Source: Mesorhizobium australicum
GTDB lineage: Bacteria > Pseudomonadota > Alphaproteobacteria > Rhizobiales > Rhizobiaceae
Assembly (NCBI RefSeq): GCF_900177325.1
Contig: NZ_FXBL01000004.1
Location: 3,038,001-3,102,000, forward strand
Direction: 5' to 3'
DNA: 64,000 bases
The position numbers and the translations under genes are program-made. Under the pieces are notes generated by a model. That model worked only from the letters and a program-made list of their open reading frames with translations, ran no database searches and was not told where the DNA came from. This document shows positions 39,838 to 48,771 of the stretch, in pieces (the stretch's first letter is position 1; each line of letters begins with the position of its first letter).

Positions 39838-40572
39838 ATGACCTATTGCGTCGGCCTGAAGATTGATCGCGGGCTCGTGTTCATGTCTGACACGCGCACG
39901 AATGCCGGCGTCGACAACATCTCCACCTTCCGCAAGATGCATGTCTGGTCGGAGCCGGGCGAGCGGGTGATCGTGCTGCTCTCGGCCGGCAACCTCGCTA
40001 CGACCCAGGCCGTGGTCAGCCTGCTCGACGAGCGCAGCAAGGCGGTAGGCGACCGGGCGCCGACATTGCTCGAAACACCGTCGATGTTCCGGACGGCGCA
40101 GATCGTCGGCAACATCGTGCGCGAGGTGATCAGCGGCACCGCGCTGGAAGGGCAGAAGGCCGAAAGCTATTTCAACGCCTCCTTCATCCTCGGCGGCCAG
40201 ATAAAGGGCAGCGAGCCGCGGCTGTTCATGATCTATCCGGAAGGGAATTTCATCGAGGCCGGCGGCGACACGCCTTTCTTCCAGATCGGCGAGACCAAAT
40301 ACGGCAAGCCGATCATCGTGCGCGCCTACGACCCGGCGATGAGCTTCGAGGAAACGGCGAAGCTCTTGATGGTGTCTTTCGATTCGACGCTGAAGTCGAA
40401 TCTGTCGGTCGGCCTGCCGCTCGACATGCTGTTCTACGAGAAGGACACGTTGCGCGTCGGCTTCCAGAAGCGGATCACCGGCGACGACCCTTACTACCGC
40501 ACCGTATCCGACGGCTGGTCGAGCGCGCTGAAGGCCGCGTTCAAGAACCTACCCGACTTTCCGATGGGATGA
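39838..40572 (+). CDS. Proteasome-type protease of the Anbu family
   Basis: A 244-residue Ntn-hydrolase related to HslV and proteasome beta subunits. It starts MTYCVGLKIDRGLVFMSDTRT, so removal of Met exposes Thr2 as nucleophile, with Asp18 and Lys33 in the places of proteasome Asp17 and Lys33. HslV-like strands are SAGNLATTQAVVS and SFILGGQIKGSEPRLFMIYPEG. Anbu has no ATPase partner and forms open-ring or helical assemblies; its substrate is unknown. As elsewhere, it stands with the ATP-grasp, Alpha-E and transglutaminase genes. No HslU-like gene is present in the window. The decarboxylase gene begins 4 nt after its stop. Confidence 0.95.
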   Translation: MTYCVGLKIDRGLVFMSDTRTNAGVDNISTFRKMHVWSEPGERVIVLLSAGNLATTQAVVSLLDERSKAVGDRAPTLLETPSMFRTAQIVGNIVREVISGTALEGQKAESYFNASFILGGQIKGSEPRLFMIYPEGNFIEAGGDTPFFQIGETKYGKPIIVRAYDPAMSFEETAKLLMVSFDSTLKSNLSVGLPLDMLFYEKDTLRVGFQKRITGDDPYYRTVSDGWSSALKAAFKNLPDFPMG

Positions 40573-40576
40573 CGCC

Positions 40577-41992
40577 GTGAAGGACAACGAGTTTCGCGAC
40601 TGGTCGTCCAAGGCCGCCGAATGGGGCGCGGACTACCGGGCGAGACTTCGCGACCTGCCGGTCCGGGCGCAGACGAAGCCGGGCGACATCGCGGCACAGC
40701 TCGAGCCGAGCCCACCGGAGGCAGGCCAGCCGATGGAGGCGATCTTCGCCGACTTCGAGCGAATCGTCGTGCCCGGCATGACGCACTGGCAGCATCCGCG
40801 CTTCTTTGCCTATTTCCCGGCCAATGCCGCACCCGCCTCGGTGGTGGCCGAATACCTCGTCACGGCGATGGCCGCGCAATGCATGCTTTGGCAGACCTCG
40901 CCGGCGGCGACCGAGATGGAGACGCGCGTGGTCGACTGGCTGCGCCAGGCACTCGGCCTGCCGAATCGATTTACCGGCGTCATCCAGGATTCGGCCTCCT
41001 CCGCCACGTTGAACGCCGTGCTGGTGATGCGCGAGCGGGCGCTGGGCTGGAAGGGCAATATCGACGGCCTGCCCGGCCAGCCGAAGCTGCGCATCTATTG
41101 CTCCGGCGAGGTGCACACCTCGATCGACCGGGCGATCTGGGTGTCGGGCATCGGCCAGGATAATCTGGTGCGGATCCCGGTGCAGGGCGAAAAGCGCTCG
41201 ATGGATGTCGGCGCGCTGGATGCAGCGATCCGCAGCGATCGCGATGCCGGCTATCTTCCCGCCGGCATCATCGCTTCGGTCGGAGGCACCAGCGTCGGCG
41301 GGACCGACGATGTCGCGGGCGTGGTGGAGGTAGCGCGCCGGCACGGACTTTACGTCCATGTCGACGCGGCCTGGGCGGGCTCCGCGATGATCTGCCCGGA
41401 ATTCCGGCATCTATGGGCCGGGGTCGACGGAGCCGATTCGGTCGTGTTCAATCCGCACAAATGGCTGGGCGCGCAGTTCGACTGTTCCGTCCAGTTCATC
41501 GCCAATCCCGGTGAACTGGTGCGCACGCTTGCCATCCAGCCGGAATTCCTCAAGACACACGGCGCCGACGGCATCATCAACTATTCCGAATGGTCGGTGC
41601 CGCTGGGACGCCGCTTCCGAGCACTGAAGCTGTGGTTCCTGCTGCGCGCCTACGGGCTCGAACATCTGCGCGGGATGATCCGCAACCATGTCGCCTGGTC
41701 GCGAAAGGTCGCCAGCCGGCTTGCAGCGGAGCCCGGTTTCGAGATCGTGACGCCGCCGATGCTTTCCCTGTTCAGCTTTCGTCACCTGCCGGCAGCCGGC
41801 AGCGACTCCGACGCTCACAATTACGAGCTCGTGCGCCGCATCAACGACGACGGGCGCATCTACCTCACGCAGACGCGCGTGGACGGCAAGGTCGCAATCC
41901 GCTTCCAGGCCGGTCAGTTCGACATGCGCGAGGAGGACGCGGACACGGCCTTTGAGGTCATTCGCGGGATCGCGGCTGAATTGTCCGGCTGA
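40577..41992 (+). CDS. PLP-dependent aromatic-L-amino-acid decarboxylase family protein
   Basis: A 471-residue group II decarboxylase. The cofactor Lys295 is in FNPHKWLG; HPRFFAYFPAN, DSASSATLNAVLVMRER and VHVDAAWAGSAMICPEFRH are conserved, and HVDAAWAG carries the Asp that pairs with the pyridine nitrogen. Aromatic amino acid decarboxylases make tryptamine, tyramine or phenethylamine. The start is GTG at 40577, only 4 nt after the Anbu stop, which points to co-transcription with the ATP-grasp/Anbu genes. An amine from this enzyme could be a substrate of the putative ligase; that is inference. Substrate choice cannot be read from the sequence. Confidence 0.9.
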   Translation: MKDNEFRDWSSKAAEWGADYRARLRDLPVRAQTKPGDIAAQLEPSPPEAGQPMEAIFADFERIVVPGMTHWQHPRFFAYFPANAAPASVVAEYLVTAMAAQCMLWQTSPAATEMETRVVDWLRQALGLPNRFTGVIQDSASSATLNAVLVMRERALGWKGNIDGLPGQPKLRIYCSGEVHTSIDRAIWVSGIGQDNLVRIPVQGEKRSMDVGALDAAIRSDRDAGYLPAGIIASVGGTSVGGTDDVAGVVEVARRHGLYVHVDAAWAGSAMICPEFRHLWAGVDGADSVVFNPHKWLGAQFDCSVQFIANPGELVRTLAIQPEFLKTHGADGIINYSEWSVPLGRRFRALKLWFLLRAYGLEHLRGMIRNHVAWSRKVASRLAAEPGFEIVTPPMLSLFSFRHLPAAGSDSDAHNYELVRRINDDGRIYLTQTRVDGKVAIRFQAGQFDMREEDADTAFEVIRGIAAELSG

Positions 41993-42005
41993 GGCTTTCC
42001 GAGAT

Positions 42006-42039
42006 TTTCGTTTTCCGCTAACCTGGCGCAAAACGAAAA
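42006..42039. promoter_or_regulatory. Inverted repeat before glpR
   Basis: TTTTCGTTTT (42006-42015) and AAAACGAAAA (42030-42039) form a perfect 10-bp inverted repeat with a 14-bp spacer, 12 nt before the glpR start. It looks like an autoregulatory operator of a DeoR-family protein. Confidence 0.6.
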
Positions 42040-42051
42040 CGGGAGGAAACC

Positions 42052-42816
42052 GTGCTGCTCACCCCGCGCCACTCCGAAATCATCCAGCTCGCCAAGGACA
42101 AGGGGAGGGTGCTGGTCGAGGATCTCGCGGCGCATTTCCAGGTCACGCCGCAGACGATCCGCAAGGACCTGAACGACCTCTGCGACCAGCGGCTGCTGAC
42201 GCGCATCCATGGCGGGGCGCTGTTTCCGTCCGGCATCGAGAACCTGCAATATGAAGCGCGGCGCAAGATCGCCGCCGACGAGAAGGACGCGATCGGCAAG
42301 GCCGCGGCCCGGCTGATCCCCGACAATGCCTCACTCTTCGTCAACATCGGAACCACGACCGAGGCGGTGTCGAAGGCACTGCTGGACCACAAGGGCCTGA
42401 TGGTGATCACCAACAACATCAATGTCGCGAACAGGATGCGGGTCTATCCGTCGATCGAGGTGGTGATCGCCGGCGGCGTGGTGCGCGGCTCCGACGGCGG
42501 TATTGTCGGCGAAGCGGCGGTGGACTTCATCCGCCAGTTCAAGGTCGACTACGCCGTCATCGGCGTCTCGGCGATCGACCATGACGGCGCGCTGCTCGAC
42601 TTCGACTATCGCGAGGTGAAGGTGGCGCAGGCGATCATCGCCAATACGCGCCATGTCATCCTCGTCGCCGACCGAGCCAAGTTCGAACGCACCGCGCCGG
42701 TGCGCATCGGCCATCTCAACCAGGTCAACACCTTCATCACAGACCGCTGCGATATCCCTTCGGTTCGGCGGATCCTGGCCGAGGCAGAGGTCGAGCTGAT
42801 CGAGACATCGGCATGA
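42052..42816 (+). CDS. glpR: DeoR family regulator, GlpR-like
   Basis: A 254-residue DeoR/GlpR-type regulator. The helix-turn-helix is RHSEIIQLAKDKGRVLVEDLAAHFQVTPQTIRKDLNDLCDQRLLTRIHGGA, and the C-terminal sugar-phosphate sensor contains VNIGTTTEAVSKALLDHKGLMVITNNINVA, GEAAVDFIRQF, YAVIGVSAIDHDGALLDFDYREVKVA and ADRAKFERTAPVRIG. Start is GTG at 42052 with GGGAGG upstream. The glycerol kinase gene lies 165 nt downstream on the same strand. Glycerol-3-phosphate is the expected inducer. Palindromes stand before both genes. Confidence 0.9.
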   Translation: MLLTPRHSEIIQLAKDKGRVLVEDLAAHFQVTPQTIRKDLNDLCDQRLLTRIHGGALFPSGIENLQYEARRKIAADEKDAIGKAAARLIPDNASLFVNIGTTTEAVSKALLDHKGLMVITNNINVANRMRVYPSIEVVIAGGVVRGSDGGIVGEAAVDFIRQFKVDYAVIGVSAIDHDGALLDFDYREVKVAQAIIANTRHVILVADRAKFERTAPVRIGHLNQVNTFITDRCDIPSVRRILAEAEVELIETSA

Positions 42817-42835
42817 GTGCCGATTTCGTTTGACA

Positions 42836-42852
42836 TTCGAATGAGGTTCGAA
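42836..42852. promoter_or_regulatory. GlpR operator candidate before glpK
   Basis: Two TTCGAA palindromes (42836-42841 and 42847-42852) are spaced one helical turn (11 bp) apart, in an A+T-rich stretch that also has TTTCGTTTG just before. It lies about 130 nt upstream of glpK. Confidence 0.55.
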
Positions 42853-42980
42853 ACATTTCCTTTTCGGCGAATAGGTCTCGCCGGAAGATGCACCTTCCAC
42901 TGGGTGCGATTGCGTTGGGAGGAGAAGATGACGTTATATCCGACGCGGCCAGCGGCTGCGCAGATCACGGCGAGGCCAGC

Positions 42981-44471
42981 GTGAGCGGCTACGTCCTTGC
43001 GATCGACCAGGGCACGACGTCGAGCCGCGCGATCGTCTTCGACGGCGAGATCAACATCGTCGCGGTCGCGCAGAAGGAATTCGCGCAGATCTATCCGGCG
43101 TCGGGCTGGGTCGAGCACGATCCGGAGGAGATCTGGTCCACTGTCGTCGCCACCATGCGCGACGCGCTGAAGAAGGCGCAGCTGAAGGCGGTCGACATCT
43201 CGGCGATCGGCATCACCAACCAGCGCGAGACCGTGGTCGTCTGGGACAAAGCGACGGGCAAGCCGATCCACAATGCGATCGTCTGGCAGGACCGGCGCAC
43301 CGCGCCGCTCTGCGCCAAGCTGAAGAAGGCGGGCCATGAACGCCGCATTTCCGCCAAGACCGGGCTGCTGCTCGACCCCTATTTCTCCGGCACCAAGATC
43401 GCCTGGATTCTCGACAAGGTGAAGGGCGCGCGGCGGCGCGCCGAAAAGGGCGAGCTTCTGGCCGGTACGATCGACACGTTCCTGATCTGGCGGCTGACCG
43501 GCGGCAAGGTCCACGCGACCGACGCGACGAATGCCTCGCGCACGCTGCTCTATAACATCTCGGCCAACGAGTGGGACGACGAGCTGCTGACATTGCTGCG
43601 GGTACCGCGCGCGCTGCTCGCAGAGGTCAGGGACTGCGCCGACGACTACGGCCGGACAGAAAAGGCGCTTTTCGGTGACGAAATCCCGATTCTCGGCGTC
43701 GCCGGCGACCAGCAGGCGGCGACGATCGGCCAGGCCTGTTTCGAGCCGGGCATGATGAAGTCGACCTACGGTACGGGCTGCTTCGCCATCCTCAACACCG
43801 GCCCGCAGATCGTCCGCTCGAAGAACCGGCTGCTGACCACGATCGCCTATCGGCTTAACGGCAAGACCACCTATGCGCTGGAAGGCTCGATCTTCATCGC
43901 GGGCGCGGCCGTGCAGTGGCTGCGCGATTCGCTGAAGGTGATCCAGAAGTCCGAACATTCCGGTATCCTTGCTGCCAAGGCGGACGACAGCCAGGAGGTT
44001 TATCTTGTCCCGGCCTTCGTTGGGCTGGGCGCGCCGCATTGGGATGCAGAAGCACGCGGCGCGATGTTCGGGCTGACGCGCAATTCCGGTCCTGCCGAGT
44101 TCGCCCGCGCCGCGCTCGAATCGGTCGCCTACCAGACATCCGACCTGCTTTCGGCAATGAAGCGCGACTGGAAGGGCGCGGCGGCGAAGACGGTGCTCAG
44201 GGTCGACGGCGGCATGGTCGCGTCGGACTGGACCATGCAGCGGCTCGCCGACATCCTCGACGCGCCGGTCGACCGGCCGAAGATACTCGAGACGACGGCG
44301 CTCGGGGCCGCGTGGCTGGCGGGATCGCGCGCGGGCGTTTGGCCGAAGGAGAAGGCGTTCGCGAAGCGCTGGGCGCTCGACCGCCGCTTCGAGCCGGCGA
44401 TGGACGCCACGACCCGCAAGCGCAAGGTCGCCGGCTGGCACGACGCGGTGTCACGCACGCTCAGCCGTTAG
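42981..44471 (+). CDS. glpK: Glycerol kinase
   Basis: A 496-residue FGGY kinase that phosphorylates glycerol to glycerol-3-phosphate. [16 protein letters not shown] at the N-terminus, [60 protein letters not shown] and [10 protein letters not shown] are conserved. The GTG at 42981 is preferred: the upstream frame adds 31 unlikely residues before [11 protein letters not shown]. It follows glpR, and a bidirectional terminator closes the unit. No glpF or glpD is in the window. Confidence 0.97.
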   Translation: MSGYVLAIDQGTTSSRAIVFDGEINIVAVAQKEFAQIYPASGWVEHDPEEIWSTVVATMRDALKKAQLKAVDISAIGITNQRETVVVWDKATGKPIHNAIVWQDRRTAPLCAKLKKAGHERRISAKTGLLLDPYFSGTKIAWILDKVKGARRRAEKGELLAGTIDTFLIWRLTGGKVHATDATNASRTLLYNISANEWDDELLTLLRVPRALLAEVRDCADDYGRTEKALFGDEIPILGVAGDQQAATIGQACFEPGMMKSTYGTGCFAILNTGPQIVRSKNRLLTTIAYRLNGKTTYALEGSIFIAGAAVQWLRDSLKVIQKSEHSGILAAKADDSQEVYLVPAFVGLGAPHWDAEARGAMFGLTRNSGPAEFARAALESVAYQTSDLLSAMKRDWKGAAAKTVLRVDGGMVASDWTMQRLADILDAPVDRPKILETTALGAAWLAGSRAGVWPKEKAFAKRWALDRRFEPAMDATTRKRKVAGWHDAVSRTLSR

Positions 44472-44473
44472 CA

Positions 44474-44510
44474 AAGCAAAACCCCGCGCCTTGTGGCGCG
44501 GGGCTTTCAA
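44474..44510. terminator. Bidirectional terminator between glpK and BA14K genes
   Basis: CCCCGCGCC and GGCGCGGGG form a perfect 9-bp stem (44483-44491 with 44496-44504). CTTTC follows on the plus strand and GTTTTGCTTT on the minus strand, so both convergent genes can use it. Confidence 0.9.
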
Positions 44511-44531
44511 CATGCCGTAAACGCTCAACGA

Positions 44532-45068
44532 TCAGCTGTAGGGCGAATAGCACTGCTGGCGCGGGCCGTGGTATGGCTGGAACGTGTTGTCCCACTCGCG
44601 ATAGGACCGGTAGCGGTTGTAGCACCACTGAACGTGGGCACTGCCACCGCCGCGATAGTAGCGCGGGGGAGGCGGCGGGGCCGAGTTGATCGCATTGCCG
44701 ATGATTGCACCCGCAATGAACGCGCCGGCCGGGAACCACCAGCCGTCATGGTAGCGATAACCGTGGCGCTTGTGTCGATAGCCGCGGTGGCCATTGTAAT
44801 AATATCCGCCATTGTGCCAGCCATGCCGCGGTCCATTACCGCGCCAATGGCGATCACCGCGCTCGCGGCGATTGCCGCCCCAGTAGCGATCGCCGCCCGA
44901 GCGACGGCCACCCCATTCGTAGACGGACTGATTCTGCACGTTGATCAAGCCATTGTCGGCAGCAATCCGGGGTGCGGGCAACGGGACCGCGCTGGCCGGC
45001 GCGAACGACGTCACCGCTATCGCGGCGGACATGGCCGCTGCACTGAGAATGCTCGCAAGCCTTTTCAT
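44532..45068 (-). CDS. BA14K family secreted protein
   Basis: A 178-residue protein. The N-terminal signal is [26 protein letters not shown]; then a Gly/His/Arg/Tyr-rich segment ([23 protein letters not shown]), a hydrophobic glycine-rich stretch [15 protein letters not shown], and the BA14K C-terminus [30 protein letters not shown]. The ATG at 45068 has AGGAGG about 8 nt upstream. It is a paralog of the gene at 10126, longer by the middle segment. Confidence 0.92.
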   Translation of the reverse strand: MKRLASILSAAAMSAAIAVTSFAPASAVPLPAPRIAADNGLINVQNQSVYEWGGRRSGGDRYWGGNRRERGDRHWRGNGPRHGWHNGGYYYNGHRGYRHKRHGYRYHDGWWFPAGAFIAGAIIGNAINSAPPPPPRYYRGGGSAHVQWCYNRYRSYREWDNTFQPYHGPRQQCYSPYS

Positions 45069-45177
45069 AGTAACCTCCTGGGTTCGAACGAGGATGTCCC
45101 TTTGCGCGCTCAACGCGCGTCTGTAAGCGTTGGTTCCACTGCAAATATGTCCGCGCCGGGGCAGACGGCGTCCTGGC

Positions 45178-45207
45178 ATAAAAAGAAAGCCGGTCTGACG
45201 ACCGGCT
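45178..45207 (-). terminator. Terminator after the H1-like gene
   Basis: GCCGGTC and GACCGGC with a TGAC loop (stem 45188-45195 with 45200-45207) are followed on the minus strand by TTTCTTTTTATG. It lies about 90 nt beyond the stop at 45300. Confidence 0.8.
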
Positions 45208-45299
45208 CTCAGTTGGGACGGGACGGGCCTCGGGGGTGGGGGACAGCCCGTCACGCCCCTACAACGTAATGGAAGGCATAGGGTTCCGCACGTCGCGGA

Positions 45300-45758
45300 T
45301 TATTTCTGTCCGGCCTTGCTGTCCTTGGTCGATCCGCGGCTGCGACCCGCCACGACGCCGGCAACGGCGCCAGCGACGCTGCCAGCGATCGACGCCAAGC
45401 CGCTCGCCATACTGCTCGCTCCGGCGACCAGGGTACTTGCCGTGCCCTTGCCATTCGGAGCTTTCGCGGCGGCTCCATCGGACTTCCTGGCTGCCTTCGT
45501 CGCTGGCTTGGTTGCGACCTTGCCTGTGGATTTGGAGGCAGCCTTCGGCGATTTCGCCGGAGCGACAGGCTTGGCGGCGCTGGATGTCTTCGCCGTCTTG
45601 GGCCCGCCGGCGGCCTTGGCCTGCTTCGGCGGCGACTTCTTTCCAGGCGCGGCGGACTTGGCATCTTTCGACCGCTCGGCAATCGCGGCGCCGGCGCCCG
45701 TGCTGGCTTCGAGCGGCTTTGTCGCGGACGACTTTTTCGCTGAAATGGTCTTGCTCAC
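45300..45758 (-). CDS. Lysine/alanine-rich H1-like protein
   Basis: A 152-residue, very basic protein. It starts MSKTISAKKSSATKP (GTG 45758, with GGAGGG 8 nt upstream) and consists of Lys/Ala/Pro/Ser-rich repeats of the AAKPVAPAKSPKAASK kind, like the eukaryotic histone H1 tail and bacterial H1-like proteins that bind DNA. The last 45 residues differ: TLVAGASSMASGLASIAGSVAGAVAGVVAGRSRG is a small-residue stretch like a glycine zipper, able to self-associate or sit in a membrane. No established function; DNA binding is inference from composition. Confidence 0.75.
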   Translation of the reverse strand: MSKTISAKKSSATKPLEASTGAGAAIAERSKDAKSAAPGKKSPPKQAKAAGGPKTAKTSSAAKPVAPAKSPKAASKSTGKVATKPATKAARKSDGAAAKAPNGKGTASTLVAGASSMASGLASIAGSVAGAVAGVVAGRSRGSTKDSKAGQK

Positions 45759-45921
45759 GTCGTATCCCTCCGAAAGAGCTGCAATCACGATCAACGAGCG
45801 ACATAACAAGAAGTTCCTACGGCCTCGGGAACCGCGGAAATGGCCCGGATTCCGGGTTGACCGCGCTGGGCGCCATCCCTATGTTCCGCCGCACTTTCGA
45901 GGGGGCGTCGTGCCACCCGAC

Positions 45922-45997
45922 GGGCGCGTAGCTCAGCTGGTAGAGCAACGGACTTTTAATCTGTAGGTCATGGGTTCGAGTCCCATCGCGCTCACCA
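45922..45997 (+). tRNA. tRNA-Lys (TTT anticodon)
   Basis: A 76-nt gene that folds as a cloverleaf: acceptor GGGCGCG/CGCGCTC (with one G-T pair), D-arm GCTCAGCTGGTAGAGC, anticodon loop ACTTTTAAT with TTT, T-arm GGTTCGAGTCCC and encoded CCA. An AT-richer gene cluster follows directly. Confidence 0.97.
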
Positions 45998-46307
45998 TTT
46001 AAGTGCTTGGAATTGCTGCGCTTCTCTTTTCATGGTGTAGATGAGACCGATTGCGGGACTTATGGTCCAGCTGAATTCGGCCAGGCGCAAATTGGGACCG
46101 AAGCACGAACCCCTGGACTCTTCTCTGCGCTGAAAGGAAGTCGGAGGCTCACGTCAGGAGCGATGCATATACTGTCGCGACAGCAGTTGGTGAGAATCCG
46201 CTCGGGCGGTCGGCGTGGCAGGGGGCAACGCCATGCGATTTAAGAACTACGACAAATCATGCCCGGCGGCGGACGGATCGATTACAAGTATCCGGCATTT
46301 TGACCGT
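45998..46307. other. Gene-free stretch after tRNA-Lys
   Basis: About 310 nt without a supportable gene. Composition is less G+C-rich than the upstream side. No repeat of the tRNA 3' end was seen here or further downstream. Confidence 0.5.
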
Positions 46308-47393
46308 TCAAGATGCCTGAGCTTTTGCGATTATCCAGCGCCGGCACGGCATCTCTATAGTCCGCCACAACACCCATGAACTCAAGTAGACAAGAGTCAG
46401 GACGACAATTGTTGCCGGTACAGCGCCCATGGCATCAGACCATCTATGCGTGAAGGCGTAGCGGATAATGATCTGGTGAACCATGTAGGTTGAGAAACTG
46501 ATCTCGCCGAGAAGAACCAGTCCGCGCCATGCAAGCAGTCGCGATACAGGCCCATCGCTCTGAGCAAAGATAAAGATCGCAAAGGCAAAAACCAGGAGAC
46601 CACCCGATTGGTTGTACCAGACGCCAAGGCTCTGATGAACGTTCGACGTGATGAACCCCTGAACGGTTATGGTGGTGAGACCGTAGAGAAGCATGAGTGC
46701 TATCGCTGTGGCCTCTAAAGCCATGGCTGGCCCCTTGATTCGGAGACCGGCGTTAAACAGCCGCCCGGCGAACACCCCGACAGCAAACTCGACAACGCGT
46801 ACAGCCGGATGCTGCATAATCGCATGGACATACGAAAACTCGAAGAGCGTTGCCTTGGCGATCGGGAAGCTAAAAATGATAAACGCCGCGATCGCGATCA
46901 GGACAACTAGCCATGCCCACAATCGCTTTGTTCGAGCGAGAAAAGGAAACAGAAGGTAAAACCAAAGTTCATCCGAAATGCTCCACGACGGTGCATTCCA
47001 GGAGAATACCAGGCCACTGATCGGTAGCCATGCATGGAGCAATAGAAGATTCAGCATCGCCGTCATAGCATGCATCGGGCTAAGTAAAAGTTGAGGCTGC
47101 AGTATTATGGCAACGAGCAAGAACGTCACGAGATGAATTGGCCACAATCGTGCGAATCTAGCGACGTAGAACGCCTTCACCGAATGGCGCGAGAAGTCTC
47201 GATACTGATATGTCAGGATGAACCCTGACAGCACAAAGAAGAAACTCACCCCTAGACCGTAACGGCTGTCTCCGGGGGTGCCTACAATGGTCGGCAAAAT
47301 ATGGCCCGCGACGATAACCGCCGCCGCGAAAAAGCGAAGCGAAGTCAACGGATATAGATGCGGCACCTTATGCAACTGAATACCCCCAAGCAA
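46308..47393 (-). CDS. Acyltransferase 3 family membrane protein
   Basis: A 361-residue integral membrane protein with about ten helices. It starts LYPLTSLRFFAAAVIVAGHILP, where the Arg and His of the family's first-helix motif stand (R-F-F then G-H), and LGVSFFFVLSGFILTYQY and FYVARFARLWPIHLVT follow. This OafA/YrhL-type group O-acylates surface polysaccharides, oligosaccharides or lipids. The codon use is lower in G+C than in the surrounding core genes. It is part of a polysaccharide-type cluster downstream of tRNA-Lys. Confidence 0.9.
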   Translation of the reverse strand: MLGGIQLHKVPHLYPLTSLRFFAAAVIVAGHILPTIVGTPGDSRYGLGVSFFFVLSGFILTYQYRDFSRHSVKAFYVARFARLWPIHLVTFLLVAIILQPQLLLSPMHAMTAMLNLLLLHAWLPISGLVFSWNAPSWSISDELWFYLLFPFLARTKRLWAWLVVLIAIAAFIIFSFPIAKATLFEFSYVHAIMQHPAVRVVEFAVGVFAGRLFNAGLRIKGPAMALEATAIALMLLYGLTTITVQGFITSNVHQSLGVWYNQSGGLLVFAFAIFIFAQSDGPVSRLLAWRGLVLLGEISFSTYMVHQIIIRYAFTHRWSDAMGAVPATIVVLTLVYLSSWVLWRTIEMPCRRWIIAKAQAS

Positions 47394-47399
47394 CCACGG

Positions 47400-47768
47400 T
47401 TATATCGCACGACCCAACATCGATTTCAAAAGATAAGCAACGCACCAGTTCACAAGGCGGGAAATCTTGTCCCTCGCCACGCCACCTCTCGATAAATCAT
47501 AGCAAAACGCAGATGACTGTTTTTTATCATATGTGATGAGGGCTTTGATCTCCGGGTCCTGAATTCGCGCACCAACGCAATGCTTCAAATAGCTGTATTT
47601 CTGAAGTGGCGTCTGGCACGTAAGAGGAAGTGCGCGGTTCTTGCAAGATACGCGCGAGAAATTTGCCGCGCGATAAGGATGGAGCCGATCGCCTCCTCGG
47701 CGCTGACCGGTCGGCTCATCTCTTATGTTTGCACAAGGGCAACCTCGACCTCTAGAGTCTGTACTCAA
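47400..47768 (-). pseudogene. Gene fragment cut by the IS element, function unknown
   Basis: The frame on the minus strand begins inside the left end of the IS5-family element and continues past it for about 115 residues. The C-terminal part (TCQTPLQKYSYLKHCVGAR, ALITYDKKQSSAFCYDL, LVNWCVAYLLKSML) looks like a real protein with AT-rich codons, but its natural start is missing. No matching other half is found on the far side of the IS, so DNA may have been lost. No family is recognised. Confidence 0.35.
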
Positions 47769-48587
47769 TAAGGCTTGAGTTGCTGAGCGAAGCTTGATTC
47801 AAGGTTATCGAAAGGAGCCTTGAAATGGCGCGCTATGATCTGAGCGAGGCGGAGTGGCGGATTGTGGGGCCGCTGCTTCCGGCGGTAGGCAAAGGGGCTC
47901 GCCGTGCAGACGACCGTCGGGTCGTGAATGGCATTTTCTACGTGCTGAGGACAGGTTCGCCCTGGCGAGACCTGCCGGAAAGATACGGCCCATACACGAC
48001 GGTCTACAACCGCTTCAATCGATGGGCGAAGAAGGGCGTCTGGCTGAGGATGTTTGAAGCCTTGGCCGAGCGATCTCCGCAGTCGCTTCAGTTGATCGAC
48101 AGCTCGATCGTCCGCGCGCACCAGCATGCCGCGGGCGGAAAAAAGGGGGGCCGGATCACGCCATTGGCCGTTCTCGTGGCGGACTGAGCACCAAGATCCA
48201 CGCGGTGGTCGATCAGGACGGCCTGCCGGTGCGCTTGCTGATCACGCCCGGCCAAGCTTCAGACAAGACCGCTTTCCCGGACCTCTTGGCAGGTCTTCCG
48301 GCCGCTACCGTCGTGGTCGCCGACCGCGGCTACGACAGCCGAGCGATCGTCGAGATGGTCGTCACACGCGGCGGAACGGCGCATATCCCGACACAAAGTC
48401 AGGTGAAGCTGAAACGATCGGTCGATCCCCAACTCTACCGGCAGCGGAACCTGATCGAGCGCTACTTCTGCAGTCTCAAACAATTCCGTCGCATCGCAAC
48501 CCGCTTCGACAAGCTGGCACGCAACTTCCTCGCCGCCGTCGCACTCGCATCAGCGCGGCTGTGGATACGCGCTATTGAGTCCACGCC
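47756..48587 (+). mobile_element. IS5-family insertion sequence (IS427-like)
   Basis: An 832-bp element with imperfect terminal inverted repeats: AGTCTGTACTCAATA on the left against GGCGTGGACTCAATA read inward on the right (11 of 15 match). CTAG stands directly outside both ends (47752-47755 and 48588-48591), consistent with a 4-bp target duplication. It contains one transposase in two overlapping frames. It appears complete. Confidence 0.85.
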
Positions 48588-48591
48588 CTAG
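47825..48591 (+). CDS. IS5-family transposase, made by -1 frameshift
   Basis: Two frames make one transposase of about 255 residues. The first (47825-48187) has the IS5 N-terminal domain MARYDLSEAEWRIVGPLLP and SPWRDLPERYGPYTTVYNRF and the first catalytic Asp in LIDSSIVRAHQHA. At 48139-48145 the heptamer A AAA AAG is in the correct phase for a -1 slip, and the -1 frame then reads GGPDHAIGRSRGGLSTKIHAVVD. The second Asp is in VVADRGYDSRA and the Glu in RNLIERYFCSLKQFRRIATR, completing DDE. The stop codon overlaps the right CTAG. Confidence 0.88.
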
Positions 48592-48771
48592 TGGGGCGGG
48601 CTCAATGTAAGACCCACGGGTACTAGGCTTTCGTGGCGGATGCATAGCGGTCGCGCTCGAATTCGCTGGGAACGCGGATGGCGCCTCTTAACTCGCTGTG
48701 TGCCAACTGGATGGATTGCAAATTTGGCCGAATCCATGCCACCCTCAAGTCCTTTATTGGCAGAGGGTGGC

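Noticed and set aside
45922..45997. tRNA-Lys as attachment site of an integrative element
   Set aside because: No integrase gene and no second copy of the tRNA 3' end were found in the window.
46007..46243. Open frame of 78 codons after tRNA-Lys
   Set aside because: No ribosome binding site, no conserved features, and composition like non-coding sequence.
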